A stretch of 64,000 nt of DNA, from positions 62,001 to 126,000 of the forward strand of contig NZ_JAWMWG010000001.1 of the NCBI RefSeq assembly GCF_037546065.1, given 5' to 3'. The notes beneath the pieces are model-generated. The model had not been told where the DNA came from. It was given only the letters and a program-made list of their open reading frames with translations, and did no database searches. The DNA comes from Holzapfeliella saturejae (lineage in GTDB: Bacteria; Bacillota; Bacilli; Lactobacillales; Lactobacillaceae). Shown here piece by piece: positions 10,301 through 17,023 of the stretch (positions are counted from its first letter, which is position 1; every line of letters starts with the position of its first letter). A program made the position numbers and the translations under genes.

Positions 10301-11124
10301 GTATATGAAACTTCAATTTGATTACCATCGTTTGATGTACTTGCTAAGTTAAAGATTCCATTGCGAGTAAAGTCTTGAACTGAGTTTTTATCAATAATTC
10401 CATATCCCGTATCATTTGTACGAACCATTGCTCCATAAATATTAGGAAGGCCAGTATCTAAATCGCCATTTAATGCACGTGAACTAACGTTAGTAGAACT
10501 ATCATCTTTATAAGTATCTAACTTGAAAGCATAAGCGTTCTTTAAATCATTTATTCCAATTTTACCACCATCACCTCCACTAATATCATGATCAGAGTTA
10601 TATAAAACAATAGCCATCCCATCAGCAAAAGAAGTAAAACTACTACCCTTTATTTTTATAGATCCCGTCATACTAAAAGGTCTACGAGTATCAAAAACAC
10701 CATCGTAGTTTACACTATTAGATTGACTCGGTGCATCATTAGTTAAATATAAAGTATTAGTTGCAGTATTCATATATGGATACCCATCTATCTCGTTACC
10801 CGAAATACGATTTCCATTTTGATAAAAATTAAGATGACTCTTAAAAACTTCAGCTGCCCGTTGGCCTGCAGGACTCGTGGGATCTTGTGGCACTCCCAAT
10901 GTAACTGGCTGTCCAACTATATTACTAGGTGCAATAGTATTCACTACAGTATTACTTTGAGTTGCCGATGATTGAGAAGTATCAGCCATAACTACGTTAT
11001 TTTCTACTTGTGCAACTCCACCTATAAGTGCAAAAAGACTCATAGAAACAACTACCCAGTTTTTTTTAACTTTTTTCAATTTTTTTTTGTCATTAATTTT
11101 TTTTAATTTATTTTTATTAAACAA
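1399..11124 (-). CDS. Giant repeat-rich secreted adhesin (L-type lectin, MucBP-like, 31 x 82-aa repeats)
   Basis: This is a surface protein of about 3241 residues. The start chosen is TTG at 11124, because the sense strand has TAGGGGG (11140-11134) 9 nt upstream. The upstream in-frame ATG at 11154 lacks a ribosome site and lies at the predicted transcription start. Domains in order: a lysine-rich KxYKxGKxW-like signal peptide; a legume/L-type lectin-like domain (~95-345, with FADGMAIVLYN and an NAYAFKLDTY strand); two mucin-binding-like modules (~347-430 and ~440-550); 31 tandem helical 82-residue repeats of DUF1542-like composition (~556-3097); and two SLAP/SH3-like modules ending in YYRLGNNNQWIEDTYV. 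There is no LPXTG sorting signal, so wall attachment is probably non-covalent through the C-terminal modules. It likely binds glycans or mucin on a host or plant surface. Confidence 0.9.
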   Translation of the reverse strand: MFNKNKLKKINDKKKLKKVKKNWVVVSMSLFALIGGVAQVENNVVMADTSQSSATQSNTVVNTIAPSNIVGQPVTLGVPQDPTSPAGQRAAEVFKSHLNFYQNGNRISGNEIDGYPYMNTATNTLYLTNDAPSQSNSVNYDGVFDTRRPFSMTGSIKIKGSSFTSFADGMAIVLYNSDHDISGGDGGKIGINDLKNAYAFKLDTYKDDSSTNVSSRALNGDLDTGLPNIYGAMVRTNDTGYGIIDKNSVQDFTRNGIFNLASTSNDGNQIEVSYTPRTNSTGVFNVNLYSDPYGNTGRLTKVASFSQNINFDPSSPINRFNIAGATGQNVGLQQVNLHQISYTPVQRANINYIDQTTGQTMQTDVLRGNDGTSVNYQINDNGNRYLVSRLINNNINNYVNKGYEQVDNQFNTSDKFDSDNTSDQDYNIYLKHSTNVTTKQSAVGRNITFKDSNGNVMQDADGNPIQNVSQSIGFSQDSSYDNVTKSTTTGNWYVTNNKSQSKGTFESVAIPQLKGYTTYLNGSVVTSVPVQGNISAQTKTIDAAVTYVRDSNYSLDNQKNDAKNAIDQEANKVKNDIDTDDTLTNQEKTNQKNKVDQEANKAKDNIDNSKDAQGIQTATGVGKQAIDDSHQSNPKTVDDQKNDAKNTIDQEANKVKNDIDKDDTLTNQEKTDQKNKVDQEANKAKDNINNSKDAQGIQDATNNGKQAIDDSHQSNPKTVDDQKNDAKNIIDQEANRVKNDIDKDDTLTNQEKTDQKNKVDQEANKAKDNIDNSKDAQGIQDATNNGKQAIDNSHQSSTKTVDDRRNDAKNAIDQEANKVKNDIDKDDTLTNQEKTNQKNKVDQEANKAKDNIDNSKDVQGIQDATNNGKQAIDDSHQSNPKTVDDQKNDAKNTIDQEANKVKNDIDKDDTLTNQEKTNQKNKVDQEANKAKDNIDNSKDAQGIQDATNNGKQAIDDSHQSNPKTVDDQKNDAKNTIDQEANKVKNDIDKDDTLTNQEKADQKNKVDQEANKAKDNIDNSKDAQGIQDSTNNGKQAIDDSHQSNPKTVDDQKNDAKNTIDQEANKVKNDIDKDDTLTNQEKTDQKNKVDQEANKAKDNIDNSKDAQGIQDATNNGKQAIDDSHQSNPKTVDDQKNDAKNTIDQEANKVKNDIDKDDTLTNQEKTNQKNKVDQEANKAKDNIDNSKDAQGIQDATNNGKQAIDDSHQSNPKTVDDQKNDAKNTIDQEANKVKNDIDKDDTLTNQEKTDQKNKVDQEANKAKDNIDKSKDAQGIQDATNNGKQAIDNSHQSNPKTVDDQKNDAKNTINQEANKVKNDIDKDDTLTNQEKTNQKNKVDQEANKAKDNIDNSKDAQGIQDATNNGKQAIDDSHQSNPKTVDDQKNDAKNTIDQETNKVKNDIDKDDTLTNQEKTDQKNKVDQEANKAKDNIDNSKDAQGIQDSTNNGKQAIDDSHQSNPKTVDDQKNDAKNTIDQEANKVKNDIDKDDTLTNQEKTDQKNKVDQEANKAKDNIDNSKDAQGIQDATNNGKQAIDDSHQSNPKTVDDQKNDAKNTIDQEANKVKNDIDKDDTLTNQEKADQKNKVDQEANKAKDNIDNSKDAQGIQDATNNGKQAIDDSHQSNPKTVDDQKNDAKNTIDQEANKVKNDIDKDDTLTNQEKTDQKNKVDQEANKAKDNIDNSKDAQGIQDATNNGKQAIDDSHQSNPKTVDDQKNDAKNTIDQEANKVKNDIDKDDTLTNQEKTNQKNKVDQEANKAKDNIDNSKDAQGIQDATNNGKQAIDDSHQSNPKTVDDQKNDAKNTIDQEANKVKNDIDKDDTLTNQEKTDQKNKVDQEANKAKDNIDKSKDAQGIQDATNNGKQAIDNSHQSNPKTVDDQKNDAKNTIDQEANKVKNDIDKDDTLTNQEKTNQKNKVDQEANKAKDNIDNSKDAQGIQDATNNGKQAIDDSHQSNPKTVDDQKNDAKNTIDQEANKVKNDIDKDDTLTNQEKADQKNKVDQEANKAKDNIDNSKDAQGIQDSTNNGKQAIDDSHQSNPKTVDDQKNDAKNTIDQEANKVKNDIDKDDTLTNQEKTDQKNKVDQEANKAKDNIDNSKDAQGIQDATNNGKQAIDDSHQSNPKTVDDQKNDAKNTIDQEANKVKNDIDKDDTLTNQEKTNQKNKVDQEANKAKDNIDNSKDAQGIQDATNNGKQAIDDSHQSNPKTVDDQKNDAKNTIDQEANKVKNDIDKDDTLTNQEKTDQKNKVDQEANKAKDNIDKSKDAQGIQDATNNGKQAIDNSHQSNPKTVDDQKNDAKNTINQEANKVKNDIDKDDTLTNQEKTNQKNKVDQEANKAKDNIDNSKDAQGIQDATNNGKQAIDDSHQSNPKTVDDQKNDAKNTIDQETNKVKNDIDKDDTLTNQEKTDQKNKVDQEANKAKDNIDNSKDAQGIQDSTNNGKQAIDDSHQSNPKTVDDQKNDAKNTIDQEANKVKNDIDKDDTLTNQEKTDQKNKVDQEANKAKDNIDNSKDAQGIQDATNNGKQAIDDSHQSNPKTVDDQKNDAKNTIDQEANKVKNDIDKDDTLTNQEKADQKNKVDQEANKAKDNIDNSKDAQGIQDATNNGKQAIDDSHQSNPKTVDDQKNDAKNTIDQEANKVKNDIDKDDTLTNQEKTDQKNKVDQEANKAKDNIDNSKDAQGIQDATNNGKQAIDDSHQSNPKTVDDQKNDAKNTIDQEANKVKNDIDKDDTLTNQEKTNQKNKVDQEANKAKDNIDNSKDAQGIQDATNNGKQAIDDSHQSNPKTVDDQKNDAKNTIDQEANKVKNDIDKDDTLTNQEKTDQKNKVDQEANKAKDNIDKSKDAQGIQDATNNGKQAIDNSHQSNPKTVDDQKNDAKNTIDQEANKVKNDIDKDDTLTNQEKTNQKNKVDQEANKAKDNIDNSKDAQGIQDATNNGKQAIDDSHQSNPKTVDDQKNDAKNTIDQEANKVKNDIDKDDTLTNQEKADQKNKVDQEANKAKDNIDNSKDAQGIQDSTNNGKQAIDDSHQSNPKTVDDQKNDAKNTIDQEANKVKNDIDKDDTLTNQEKTNQKNKVDQEANKAKDNIDNSKDAQGIQDATNNGKQVIYNIHKSNPRSLQSGLVHYFTGYGVKLWTLDKNNKVTALNNYQPTNSYVPYYGDFTVVDNIKYLRLAGTNQTTLMQAQYLLNPRDIPETILNTTLTAGNAPYNISLRDSNGNLTSNVVEPGTSWRVFAKKSFYGHTYYRLGNNNQWIEDTYVTSID
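1834..9459 (-). repeat. 31 tandem 246-bp repeats within the adhesin gene
   Basis: The same GKQ codon context recurs at exact 246-bp steps from 1872 to 9252, giving 31 units. Each unit encodes an 82-residue D/K/N/Q-rich helix block (DDQKNDAKN...HQSNPKTV). The outermost units at each end are the most divergent, and the inner units are nearly identical at DNA level. Such arrays usually act as long stalks and change length by recombination. Confidence 0.97.
2080..8475 (-). repeat. Higher-order repeat: 12-unit block of 2952 bp, about 2.2 copies
   Basis: Variant bases recur with period 12 x 246 = 2952 bp. The AST variant (GTAGAATC) is near 2131, 5083 and 8035, and also near 3853 and 6805. The DKS variant is near 2658 and 5610, and near 4380 and 7332. 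TTGGTTTCTT is at 4001 and 6953. TTGATTAATGG is near 4258 and 7210. The array therefore contains two full 12-unit blocks (about 2080-5031 and 5032-7983) and two further units. Within each block, markers are spaced 7 then 5 units apart, so the block itself holds an older internal duplication. Confidence 0.9.
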
Positions 11125-11164
11125 GAATTCATTCCCCCTAATACATTTTTGCATCGTTTATTTG

Positions 11165-11194
11165 ATTATACTACTTAATTAAATTAAATTTCAA
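11165..11194 (-). promoter_or_regulatory. Promoter of the adhesin gene
   Basis: On the minus strand there is TTGAAA (11194-11189), an 18-bp spacer and TATAAT (11170-11165). Transcription would begin near 11158, only a few bases before the ATG at 11154, which supports the downstream TTG start at 11124. Confidence 0.65.
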
Positions 11195-11278
11195 ATTTTT
11201 CCCCAGATACAATATATCACAAAGTCTCTTTGAGCTTAACTAATAAAACTGCTAATACTCACAATATTCTTACAGCTA

Positions 11279-13585
11279 TTATATTTTAACTTCATAAAGA
11301 CTTTCATCTATATCTCCTAATAATCGGCTCTTTTGATTTGTGTATAAAATAGCCAAGGTGTGCATAGCACGAGAAGCAATCGTATAAACCAGTTGGCGTT
11401 CACTTTCTTTTTGGTAAACGGCATCTGAAGCGTTATACATTACAACACTATCAAACTCAAGTCCTTTAGCTAAGTAGGCGGGTACGATTAAAGTTCCTTC
11501 AACTAAACGTTGGTTTTCAGAACCAATCAGGGTACTTTTGACACCTTTTTGCTTCAATAAGTTGAAGACATCTTTACTTTCTTGTAGTGATTTAGTAATA
11601 ACGGCTGTTGTTAAGCCTTTGTCAGCTTGTGCGGTCAATTGATCAGCTAATTCGTCAATCATTTCGCTTTCATCTGAACACGAAACCATCACAGGTTTTG
11701 GCCCGATACGTTCAAAAGCTGTGATTTTTTGACCATTACGCAAAATTCCACGTGTAAAGTCTGTAACTTGTTTAGTTGAACGATAAGATGTCGTCAACTG
11801 TGCCACACTTGTTTTTTCAGGATCAAATAAGTGTGAAATATCAGCCAACAAACGTTGATTAGGTTCTGTTGCTAAAATCGTTTGGTTCAAGTCACCTAGC
11901 ATGGTAAAACGAGCATTTGGGAAATTGAATTTCAAATAAGCAATTTGGAAAGGTGTGTAATCTTGAATTTCATCAATAAACACAAATTTCATTGAACGCT
12001 CACCTGTTTTACCTGTTAATAAATCATACAGATACAAGTAACATGAAACATCTTCAATTGGCAATTCTTTTGCTTTCATTTTAGAAAGTGTTTGTTTCAC
12101 TTCTGCTTGCCACTCAGCAGTTGTAACCCCATGTTCTTCTAAATCAAAGATACGAGGTACTTGTTGCATAAAGTGATTGTATTGAGCAGAAAAGTTAATA
12201 AAGCGGAAGTTATTGATATATTTAGCAACCGATTCTAAGCTTTCAGTTACAATACGTTTAGCAATAAACTTGTACTCATCATCACCTGACTCAAATTCTT
12301 GATCAGGTTGTTGATAAAACATACGTAGTTGTTCTTCACTTAATCCTTCAATCATTTCTTGCACCCATTTTTTCTTCATTTCAGAAGATACTCGACGGTT
12401 CAAGATTTTGATTAATTCTTCTTTTGTAGCTTCAATACGGTTCATTAATTTATAGTTACTGTTAAATCCGTAGTAAATTTCTTTGATTTTTTCCTTATCA
12501 ATAAAAGGTTCGCCTCGGAATTTAATATCTCGGAATTGCACGCCACCACGAGCAAGACGATTGCCATAACGAGTTAGCAAATTAAAGAACGCGTAACTTG
12601 ATTTTAAGTTTGTGATTTTTTCACTAGCTGGTGATTGTTCTTGTTCAAACTGTTGGAATAAGTTTTGTACTTTGAAGCTCGGAACACGACGGGATGCAAA
12701 TTGCCAATACGTCATCTGCACCATGTTTTGTTCACCCAATTCAGGTAAGACATTTTGTACGTAGTCATTGAACAACTGGTTAGGTGAAAACATAATCACT
12801 TGATCACTCGTTAAGTTTCCACGATAACGATAAAGCAAGTAAGCAATACGCTGCAATACCGCACTCGTTTTACCCGAACCGGCCGCTCCTTGAACAAATA
12901 ATAAATCAGAATCGGTATCACGAATAATTGCATTTTGTTCTTGTTGAATCGTTGTGACGATTGTTTTCATTTGTGATGATGATTTTTCATTCAACACTTC
13001 AAGCAACATTTGATCACCAATCGTTTCTTGGGTATCAAACATGTTTTCAATTTGGCCATCTTTAATGATAAATTGACGCTTCAATGATAAGTTTACATCT
13101 TGCTTACCTTCAGGTGAATTATAAGTGACATCGCCTAATTTTCCATCATAATAAATAGATGAAATCGGTGCTCGCCAGTCATAAACCAAGAACTCATCTT
13201 TATCATTGGTAAATGAACTCAACCCAATATAAATGGTTTCAGGTCCTGGTTCCCCTTTTTCTTTAAAATCCACGCGAGCAAAATAAGGATTATTTTCTAA
13301 TTTTTCAAGTACATCTAGTCGGCCACTAGCATGTTGCCAACTATTATTTCTTTCCATCAACATTTGTTGTTGCTGACGGATGGATAAAGCGGTTTCAATC
13401 GTTGTTGAATCACCGACATAATTAATTTTTACATCATCATAAAAGTGCTCATTCAGATTCTTTTCTTCTGTTTTGGCACGTTTAATTGACTGAGTTAATT
13501 TTTGTTGACGCTTTTTAATTTCCCCTATCACATGGTCCAAACGAGACTGTTCAACCTTGCGACTTTGCGTATTGTTACTTGTCAT
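11279..13585 (-). CDS. helD: HelD-like UvrD-family helicase, RNA polymerase recycling factor
   Basis: A 768-residue cytoplasmic protein, close to the ~774 residues of Bacillus subtilis HelD. The N-terminus is a charged coiled coil (VIGEIKKRQQKLTQSIKRAK), the arm that HelD inserts into RNA polymerase. A superfamily 1 motor follows: Walker A GAAGSGKTSAVLQRIAYLLY near residue 240, Walker B FVFIDEIQDYTPFQ near 550, and motifs LGDLNQTI and TTSYRSTKQVTDFTR. HelD releases stalled RNA polymerase from DNA using ATP, and some relatives protect against rifamycins. It has an AAGG ribosome site and no operon partner. A UvrD-like repair role is less likely given the N-terminal coiled coil. Confidence 0.9.
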   Translation of the reverse strand: MTSNNTQSRKVEQSRLDHVIGEIKKRQQKLTQSIKRAKTEEKNLNEHFYDDVKINYVGDSTTIETALSIRQQQQMLMERNNSWQHASGRLDVLEKLENNPYFARVDFKEKGEPGPETIYIGLSSFTNDKDEFLVYDWRAPISSIYYDGKLGDVTYNSPEGKQDVNLSLKRQFIIKDGQIENMFDTQETIGDQMLLEVLNEKSSSQMKTIVTTIQQEQNAIIRDTDSDLLFVQGAAGSGKTSAVLQRIAYLLYRYRGNLTSDQVIMFSPNQLFNDYVQNVLPELGEQNMVQMTYWQFASRRVPSFKVQNLFQQFEQEQSPASEKITNLKSSYAFFNLLTRYGNRLARGGVQFRDIKFRGEPFIDKEKIKEIYYGFNSNYKLMNRIEATKEELIKILNRRVSSEMKKKWVQEMIEGLSEEQLRMFYQQPDQEFESGDDEYKFIAKRIVTESLESVAKYINNFRFINFSAQYNHFMQQVPRIFDLEEHGVTTAEWQAEVKQTLSKMKAKELPIEDVSCYLYLYDLLTGKTGERSMKFVFIDEIQDYTPFQIAYLKFNFPNARFTMLGDLNQTILATEPNQRLLADISHLFDPEKTSVAQLTTSYRSTKQVTDFTRGILRNGQKITAFERIGPKPVMVSCSDESEMIDELADQLTAQADKGLTTAVITKSLQESKDVFNLLKQKGVKSTLIGSENQRLVEGTLIVPAYLAKGLEFDSVVMYNASDAVYQKESERQLVYTIASRAMHTLAILYTNQKSRLLGDIDESLYEVKI

Positions 13586-13766
13586 AAACTCACAACCTTA
13601 CTATAGTTTCCTTAAAAAAATTTACTAAATATAATACCATAATTTTTTTGTGAATAGCAACGACTATTCACTATCCTTAACCAAATCATTAAAAATAATT
13701 TTTACTTACGTCAACCTATCTTAATGTTGTATACTATTCTCAATTCAAAAAAGGAGTCGTTTGAAC

Positions 13767-14132
13767 ATGACAAATAAAGAATTAGTTAAACAATTTTATG
13801 AAGATGTTTTTACCAATGGTGATCTATCAAAACTTGATGAATACATGAAAGAAGACTATATTCAACATAATCCTACAGTTGAAGATGGCCGTGCTGGTTT
13901 TAAAAAATTCATCGAAAAATTCCTAACATTCAATCCTACCATTGAGATTATTCAATTATCGGGTGATGATGACTTAGTCTACGTCTTCTTCAAATGTACG
14001 ATGGGTAATGGCCACATCAACAAAGTTTGCGATATTTACCGTCTGGAAGATGGCCAATTAGCTGAACATTGGGATATTTTACAACACAATGTTGAAAATG
14101 TTGAATCAGTTAATAATAATGGCATCTTTTAA
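13767..14132 (+). CDS. SnoaL-like / NTF2-fold protein
   Basis: A small cytoplasmic protein of about 121 residues. The ATG at 13767 is preferred over the in-frame TTG at 13761, because AAGGAG (13751-13756) lies 10 nt before the ATG and only 4 before the TTG. The pattern NKELVKQFYEDVFTNGDL, then YIQHNPTVEDG, and a final IYRLEDGQLAEHWDILQ is typical of the SnoaL-like polyketide-cyclase/COG4922 group, a cone-shaped alpha+beta barrel. The substrate cannot be read from sequence. It is monocistronic, with a TATACT -10 at 13730-13735 and a terminator after the stop. Confidence 0.8.
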   Translation: MTNKELVKQFYEDVFTNGDLSKLDEYMKEDYIQHNPTVEDGRAGFKKFIEKFLTFNPTIEIIQLSGDDDLVYVFFKCTMGNGHINKVCDIYRLEDGQLAEHWDILQHNVENVESVNNNGIF

Positions 14133-14143
14133 ATATAAAAAAC

Positions 14144-14180
14144 AAAAGAGCAACAACCTTAACTGGTTATTGCTCTTTTT
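14144..14180. terminator. Convergent terminator
   Basis: A stem of AGAGCAACAACC against GGTTATTGCTCT (one mismatch) is flanked by A and T runs. It serves the SnoaL-like gene from the left and the PH-domain operon from the right. Confidence 0.8.
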
Positions 14181-15644
14181 TTATTGCTCATAAAAATCTC
14201 TGATTTCTTGAATCACCTTAATTGGAATAAACCGTAATTTAAGTTGATCACCGTGATCATTATTCATTTTAACAGGCAACTTAATGTGTCCGATTTTTTG
14301 ACGATGATATAACAACGGTGTTGTTCTTTGCGTCACATTTTGCACTTTGTTTTTATCTAAAAAGTTAATTTCTTTAGTAAATAAATGATAACGCTGAATA
14401 CAGATAAATCGACTTTGACTAAAGCCATAGCCTTGTCCTTTGGCTTCTAAATACTCATCCAATAGCACAAGTGCAAAGAATAAAATGACTAAACCAACAA
14501 CCCAAATGGGTACCACTTGCCAAAAAATAATTTCAAGTACCGCCAAAATCCCAATCACTAGTAACGTCCAACGAACAAAATACCACAAACGATTTTGTGT
14601 GAGTAAGGTGATTTTTGGTGAATGAAGTTGCCATTCAGGTAAGTAAGTTGCTAAAAATGGATAAACCTCTGCATTCTTAATAATCGGAAACAGATAAGTA
14701 TGATTGTTGCTACTATCTTCTTTACTCTGTTTATCTTGCCCACTATAAACGTAAACCAGAATCGATGAAAACCCAAATAAACGACGAATCGGATGTTTCT
14801 TAACTTGTACATTTTGAATTTTGTGAAGTGGAATTTGTTGGGTTTTTTCTTTTAACAGACCACTTTTAATGACCAATGTATTCCCAGTTCTAGCAATACG
14901 AAAATCGTAATAAGTCAGCAAAGTTCGAATAAGTGAATAGATAAATCCTAAAAGTAAAACACCAAAGATACTCAAAGCAATATAAGCCACACTACTAAAA
15001 ATAACTCGTGACACTTCACTATTCAATTTACTACCCGCATGATTTAAAAAACGACCACCTAAACCTGCAATTACTGCCGATGAAGCTAAAATATTCAAAT
15101 TAGTAATAGCAAAAAGCAAAATATGTGAAGCAGGTAATTTTTTAAATTGCGGTTTTGTGGCAGTTGCATCCCCATCCGTCTGATTAACTTCACTTGAGCT
15201 TTGAGTAGCTGTCTTCACTGGTGCTTCTTGACTACGATAAGATTCAATCAAATCAAAAACCGCAATCGGCACGACTGTGAGTACCCCCTCAGACTTAGAA
15301 TCACTACCACCAGCTGTTTCAATATTCACAGTCGTTAAATCAAATGGTGCCAAAAAGAACCACTGACTTTGACGCACGGTTTGAATGCGGTCATAAGGAA
15401 TCACCGTTGTCGATTTATTAATCAATCCTTTTTGAATTGTGACATTCTGCTCATCAACTGTGTAATAAGTGGTCATATAACTGATAACCTCAACTGAAAT
15501 ATAAATAATGGGAAACAATAACAACCAAAAATGGCCACTAAAAATCCCAATAATTCCTGCAATTAAAGCCCCCAGTATCGATGTAATAGACTCAAAAAAT
15601 CTAATCACTAACGCCAACGGATGAAATCGTTTGTGGTTATACAT
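14181..15644 (-). CDS. YdbT-like membrane protein with bacterial PH domains
   Basis: A 487-residue membrane protein, near the ~490 of Bacillus YdbT. It has paired hydrophobic segments near the N-terminus (residues ~15-55), in the middle (~175-240) and at ~355-390. Each pair is followed by a bacterial PH-domain (bPH_2) motif: VTIQKGLINKSTTVIPYDRIQTV, LVIKSGLLKEKTQQIPLHKIQNV and INFLDKNKVQNVTQ. The biochemical role is unknown; in Bacillus the ydbST pair has been linked to resistance to membrane-active compounds. The start overlaps the stop of the upstream ydbS-like gene by 8 nt and has AAGGTGG 9 nt before it, so the two are translationally coupled. Confidence 0.85.
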   Translation of the reverse strand: MYNHKRFHPLALVIRFFESITSILGALIAGIIGIFSGHFWLLLFPIIYISVEVISYMTTYYTVDEQNVTIQKGLINKSTTVIPYDRIQTVRQSQWFFLAPFDLTTVNIETAGGSDSKSEGVLTVVPIAVFDLIESYRSQEAPVKTATQSSSEVNQTDGDATATKPQFKKLPASHILLFAITNLNILASSAVIAGLGGRFLNHAGSKLNSEVSRVIFSSVAYIALSIFGVLLLGFIYSLIRTLLTYYDFRIARTGNTLVIKSGLLKEKTQQIPLHKIQNVQVKKHPIRRLFGFSSILVYVYSGQDKQSKEDSSNNHTYLFPIIKNAEVYPFLATYLPEWQLHSPKITLLTQNRLWYFVRWTLLVIGILAVLEIIFWQVVPIWVVGLVILFFALVLLDEYLEAKGQGYGFSQSRFICIQRYHLFTKEINFLDKNKVQNVTQRTTPLLYHRQKIGHIKLPVKMNNDHGDQLKLRFIPIKVIQEIRDFYEQ

Positions 15645-16113
15645 TCAAATCAGCCACCTTTACACGCTTAGTCACTTCTTCTCGCAACTTACCTGCTGTT
15701 GCTGGGTTGAGCCCTGAAATGCTGTGCTTGGTTGCAGCAGTATGAATAATCAACTCTTCTAAATCAAACACTTTCAAAATAGGGCCTTGTTCAATTTCAA
15801 TGTGTTGGACACGGTTTAAAGGCACATAAACTGTCTTTCTAAAGAAAACGCCACGTTGAAAAGAAATCGCTTCATCATCAATCTGATAACGATGAAAGTG
15901 GTAACGATAAGGAATCAAACTCAAACTAACCGCAAAGAAAACGACAATGGCTACCAAAGCAATTGGTCTTACCCATTCCTTGTGGGGAATTGGCAATAAT
16001 GTCAAAGCTGTCGTAGCTATGGCTAATGAAATAATAACTCCCAAAATGTCTGAAACGAGCCAAGCCCTTTTAATTCGGCTTGGCATTTTTTGTGTTAATA
16101 ATTGATAATCCAT
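15637..16113 (-). CDS. YdbS-like membrane protein with one PH domain
   Basis: 158 residues, the usual YdbS length. Two transmembrane segments (~25-65) are followed by a single bPH_2 domain (ISFQRGVFFRKTVYVPLNRVQHIEIEQGPI). It is first in the two-gene operon with the three-PH-domain partner and has GGAGG 8 nt before the ATG. The two proteins probably form a membrane complex, but their molecular function is not established. Confidence 0.85.
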   Translation of the reverse strand: MDYQLLTQKMPSRIKRAWLVSDILGVIISLAIATTALTLLPIPHKEWVRPIALVAIVVFFAVSLSLIPYRYHFHRYQIDDEAISFQRGVFFRKTVYVPLNRVQHIEIEQGPILKVFDLEELIIHTAATKHSISGLNPATAGKLREEVTKRVKVADLNV

Positions 16114-16167
16114 CTTAAACTCCTCCTGTGTTGTGGCACCTAGTATATCACAGAAGATCGATTTCTT

Positions 16168-16512
16168 TTATAGCCAATAGCCTAATGCCACAAAGATTAG
16201 ACCTAAGCTATACGTTACAAGCAAGTGAATGACAAACAATAACAACTTTCTTTGTTTAACTAACTGCACTAATTCAGAATTAAATGTTGAAAAAGTCGTA
16301 TAGCCTCCCATTAATCCTGCACCAAGTAATGGATATGCCCACCATGAACTATAGTTTTTGGCAAAAATACCAAGTAAAAAGCTGCCAGAGATATTGATTA
16401 TCATCGTTGCTAAAAATGAATACTTAAATCGAGGGCGAACATTTAAAAACGCTGTCAAATTACGACGACAAAGCGTCCCAAAACCACTCGCTAGCCCAAC
16501 TAAAAACCACAT
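16168..16512 (-). CDS. fluC: Fluoride channel subunit FluC/CrcB
   Basis: 114 residues with four hydrophobic helices, a typical small Fluc protein. Family signatures are GFGTLCRRNLTAFLN, FLATMIINISGSFLLG and GAGLMGGYTTFSTFNSELVQL, the last being the phenylalanine/serine-threonine pore segment. It exports fluoride from the cytoplasm. The ATG shares one base with the stop of the upstream fluC gene (TAATG), so the pair is coupled. Two adjacent fluC genes in Gram-positives usually encode a heterodimeric or dual-topology channel. Confidence 0.95.
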   Translation of the reverse strand: MWFLVGLASGFGTLCRRNLTAFLNVRPRFKYSFLATMIINISGSFLLGIFAKNYSSWWAYPLLGAGLMGGYTTFSTFNSELVQLVKQRKLLLFVIHLLVTYSLGLIFVALGYWL

Positions 16513-16916
16513 TAGCGATCAGCCTCCTCTTCATGTTGAATCACTTGTTCATCAGTTTGTTCGTGACTAAATCCAGTTAATGATGTCCCTAGATAAGCCA
16601 GCAAAAAGCCCCCGAGTACAGTAATTAACGTGTAAATTAATAAAGCAATAAACTGTCCACGAATAATCAGCGTTAGCGTATCAAGCATCGCACTTGAAAA
16701 TGTCGTGAATGCCCCAAAGAAACCTACACCTATAACTTCTTTAAGTAGTGGGCGTTCTTTTTGGCGGTCATTCCAAATTGGTAATAAAAATGCCCCCATT
16801 AAATTGGTAATTAGCGTGGCAATAGGAAACCCATTGAGCATTAACTCTTGCCCGATAAAATAGCGACAAATACCACCAATCGCCCCAAATATAAATAATA
16901 AAACTTGTAAAATCAT
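16512..16916 (-). CDS. fluC: Fluoride channel subunit FluC/CrcB (second copy)
   Basis: About 134 residues from ATG 16916, chosen because GGGGGAAG lies just upstream. A longer in-frame start at 16958 would lie inside the riboswitch terminator and is rejected. Four membrane helices carry the signatures GAIGGICRYFIGQ, ATLITNLMGAFLLP and GFFGAFTTFSSAMLDTL. A C-terminal acidic tail (HEQTDEQVIQHEEE) is unusual but short. It is translated downstream of a fluoride riboswitch and coupled to the next fluC gene. The products should export fluoride when it accumulates. Confidence 0.93.
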   Translation of the reverse strand: MILQVLLFIFGAIGGICRYFIGQELMLNGFPIATLITNLMGAFLLPIWNDRQKERPLLKEVIGVGFFGAFTTFSSAMLDTLTLIIRGQFIALLIYTLITVLGGFLLAYLGTSLTGFSHEQTDEQVIQHEEEADR

Positions 16917-16948
16917 GTTTCTTCCCCCAGTTAATCTGTTCAAGCAAC

Positions 16949-16984
16949 AAAAAAACACCTGTTGAAATAAGCTTCAACAGGTGT
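16949..16984 (-). terminator. Riboswitch-controlled terminator upstream of fluC
   Basis: A 12-bp perfect stem (ACACCTGTTGAA with TTCAACAGGTGT) is followed by a U-run. Its 5' arm includes the ACACC bases that the fluoride aptamer uses for its pseudoknot, so ligand binding should prevent termination. Confidence 0.9.
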
Positions 16985-17023
16985 CATCAGCAATACTTGC
17001 ATTTAATGGCGAACACCATCACC
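16974..17023 (-). ncRNA. Fluoride riboswitch (crcB motif)
   Basis: Read on the minus strand, GGTGATGGTGTTCGCC, then ATTAAA, the small stem GCAAGTATTGC, and GATGACACCT match the crcB RNA motif. P1 pairs GGTGA with TCGCC. The pseudoknot pairs TGGTGT with ACACC(T). It sits directly before the two fluoride-channel genes, and its 3' end merges with the terminator stem. The 5' edge overlaps the stop codon of the small upstream gene. Confidence 0.93.

Noticed and set aside
16916..16977. Longer start for the second fluC gene and the overlapping 69-codon minus-strand ORF
   Set aside because: Both begin inside the riboswitch terminator and lack ribosome sites. The GGGGGAAG before ATG 16916 decides the start.
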